A DNA stretch of 64,000 nucleotides from Galbula dea (lineage: Eukaryota > Chordata > Aves > Piciformes > Galbulidae), in contig VWZX01001678.1 in NCBI GenBank assembly GCA_013399015.1, positions 682,001 through 746,000 of the forward strand, read 5' to 3'. A program made the translations under genes and the position numbers. The notes below the pieces were generated by a model that did not search any database, was not told the DNA's origin, and was given only the letters and a program-made list of their open reading frames with translations. Of this stretch, positions 62,215 through 64,000 are shown one piece after another. Within the stretch, counting starts at the first letter, position 1, and each line of letters opens with the position of its first letter.

Positions 62215-64000
62215 CTTAGAAGAAAAGACAAAACATCAAATTACCAAGCCAGGTAAAACTTAGAGAAATAAAACAAATTATGGAAGCAATGAATAGAAGG
62301 AATACAGCTGCAGGACAGTGGGCTGCTATGCTTGCATGCAACCTAACAGGGGTCCATAAGAAGCCATTGGCTCTGCTTTGGCATTAGGAAGGGAGGTACA
62401 GCACAGAGAAAGCCTCTCCCCACTCCAAGGACGCTGCAAAAAAAAGGTTGCATAAATACCAAAGGCCGTTATGTACTAGCAGGCTATGGAGTCACAGGCC
62501 TCTGATGTGCACTCCCTGCAACGTGGCCCACACAGACCAGGCTGTTTATTGTAGCTTGTACCAATTTGCCATGATAGGCTCCAAGGTACCGGGTTTCTGG
62601 TGCAGGTATATCTCCTGTGGGTCCATTATACACTAGCATTATATTTTAGCATTAAATCTAGCAGTAGAGCCTAGATGCAAAGTACCCTAGGACTCAGCCT
62701 GTCATTATGCAGATCAGCAAAGTAGTCCCTTCTATAAATGACTGTACTAGTTCACCGTAATTGCTAAAGAATGTAAAAATAACATTGTAAGCTGCAGTGC
62801 TCTTGATTTAGAGTTGATACCGTAACACAAGTCTACCTTTATGAAACGTAAGGATCTTCTACCACAGCATCCTTTAGTTCAGGCTCACTATGAAATTCAA
62901 CATCATTTTGCCTTCTAGGAGTGGTCTGGGGACAGAAGCAACAACAGGCCAAGATGTCTGGACAAATGTGCCACTCAGCGCTATGAGACAGTGAATCTAC
63001 AGCAGCAAAGCAGACAGCAAAATTATCTTCACCCAGCTAATGCAAGGTTCATTGATTTAATAAAAGGAACCAAGGGAGAGAGAAGAGAGAGTGGAGATTA
63101 CTGAAAATCAAGTGCAAGCCCTAGAGAATCTGTAACTCCATCATCAGGATTCAGTTCTGAGTACACAGCATTCTCCCATCTGCCACCTTTTTTATTCCAG
63201 TTTTACAGACTGTTACTTCAGGAGAAAGGAATCTCTCCTTCTCAAATGTTCACCTTGCCAAGAGGTGTGGCATGCACAGAGAAAGAGAAGCCACATTCAT
63301 GCTGAAGCAAGCTTTGGGCAACTTTCCCTTCTGCAGCAGGCTCATCTAAGAGGCTTGTGTATTCCTCTGCTCTGTGGCTATGGTGTTTGCCACAGGACCC
63401 GCCTTTTTTTTACCACGTTCCAGGCTCTGGGCTTTGTCTATGATGCTTTGTATCTTTGTCTATGTTTCTGCTTCACAGTTGAAAAGAGACCCCTAATATG
63501 TAAGTCCACTGAAAGTAAATGCAGCATTATTTTCCTGAGCCATCAAGCAGCCTTAACCCATGGCTTTGGGAAGTGCTACAACTGTCATCAGCCACATCAG
63601 GTTCGTAAGCCATTCCTCACCTCCATTTTGACTTGATATATGTAGGTTGCATTAAGAGATGAGAGATGAAGGAACTCTGCCTCCGCAGACATTGCCTGTC
63701 ACACAGGGTATACTAAGATGTCACAAGACACACTTGTGGCTCTGCAGCTCCACTGCTGAAGGCCTACACTAGGGCTCAGTACATTTCCTCTATAAAGAAT
63801 ACCACAAAGTACAGAGATGCTGGTGAAAGCAGAGGGCTAGGAAACAGCACCTGAATGTGATCTCTGTGGAATGGCCAGGACAGAGGTCCCTCAGTGTCTA
63901 TTAAGGCAGTGCAGTATATTGACCCAGAAGTGCAGAACTAAGCAGAGAAAGTGATTTGCTGTGTGAAGTAGATCTGATTGTACCTGCCACCAGGACAGTT
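62215..64000. other. non-coding flank, nothing recognised
   Basis: No exon or repeat family can be supported. The plus-strand frame at 63265-63636 (123 codons, Cys- and His-rich) has no recognisable domain spacing and no splice context. Probably intergenic sequence upstream of the CpG-island promoter. Confidence 0.35.

Noticed and set aside
63265..63636. 123-codon plus-strand frame rich in Cys and His
   Set aside because: No regular zinc-finger spacing and no splice or promoter context; treated as a chance frame.

Overview
The window looks like nuclear DNA from a bird. The best evidence is about a dozen CR1 (chicken repeat 1) LINE fragments with the usual CR1 3' ends, variants of ATTCTATGATTCTG. 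There is also a solo LTR of avian ERVL type whose ends read TGTCCTGGTTT and TCAACA on its own strand. One GC-rich CpG island stands in otherwise AT-rich sequence, coding density is very low, and the assembly has a 24-base N gap inside the CpG island plus a single N at 61150. The species and chromosome cannot be read from the sequence.

Layout. From 1 to about 54,600 there is no exon I can defend. This stretch is intronic or intergenic DNA with CR1 fragments (2068, 8987, 13647, 20020, 25925 to 27085, 31811, 33921, 35045, 37771, 38638, 40313, 46039, 47194, 51528), an ancient MIR-like SINE relic near 17,000, a 13-bp minisatellite at 8616, several short microsatellites and the ERVL solo LTR at 51623-52347. 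That LTR sits inside a CR1 copy and has a perfect 5-bp target duplication. The longest protein-like reading frame is the C-terminal part of a CR1 reverse transcriptase (minus strand, about 37,850-38,507).

From about 58,430 CpG frequency rises, leading into a CpG island at about 59,740-61,460. This is almost certainly the promoter and first-exon region of a gene. Good minus-strand splice donors lie at 60841/60840 and 61320/61319. A minus-strand exon-like segment with both splice sites lies 6 kb away at 54604-54726, so my preferred model is a minus-strand gene. Its non-coding first exon(s) would lie in the island, and its long first introns would fill most of the window, with coding exons beyond the left edge. 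I could not identify the gene. A plus-strand or bidirectional promoter remains possible. The stretch from 61,480 to 64,000 is probably upstream flank, but it holds one more exon-like minus-strand segment (62058-62214).

The points most worth a second look are the nested LTR insertion, the exon-like segments around the CpG island, a pair of nearly identical inverted CR1 tails 13.5 kb apart, a perfect palindrome between two opposed CR1 fragments, and a cluster of three inverted repeats on the CpG shore. I see no operon, CRISPR array, phage or prokaryotic system here.
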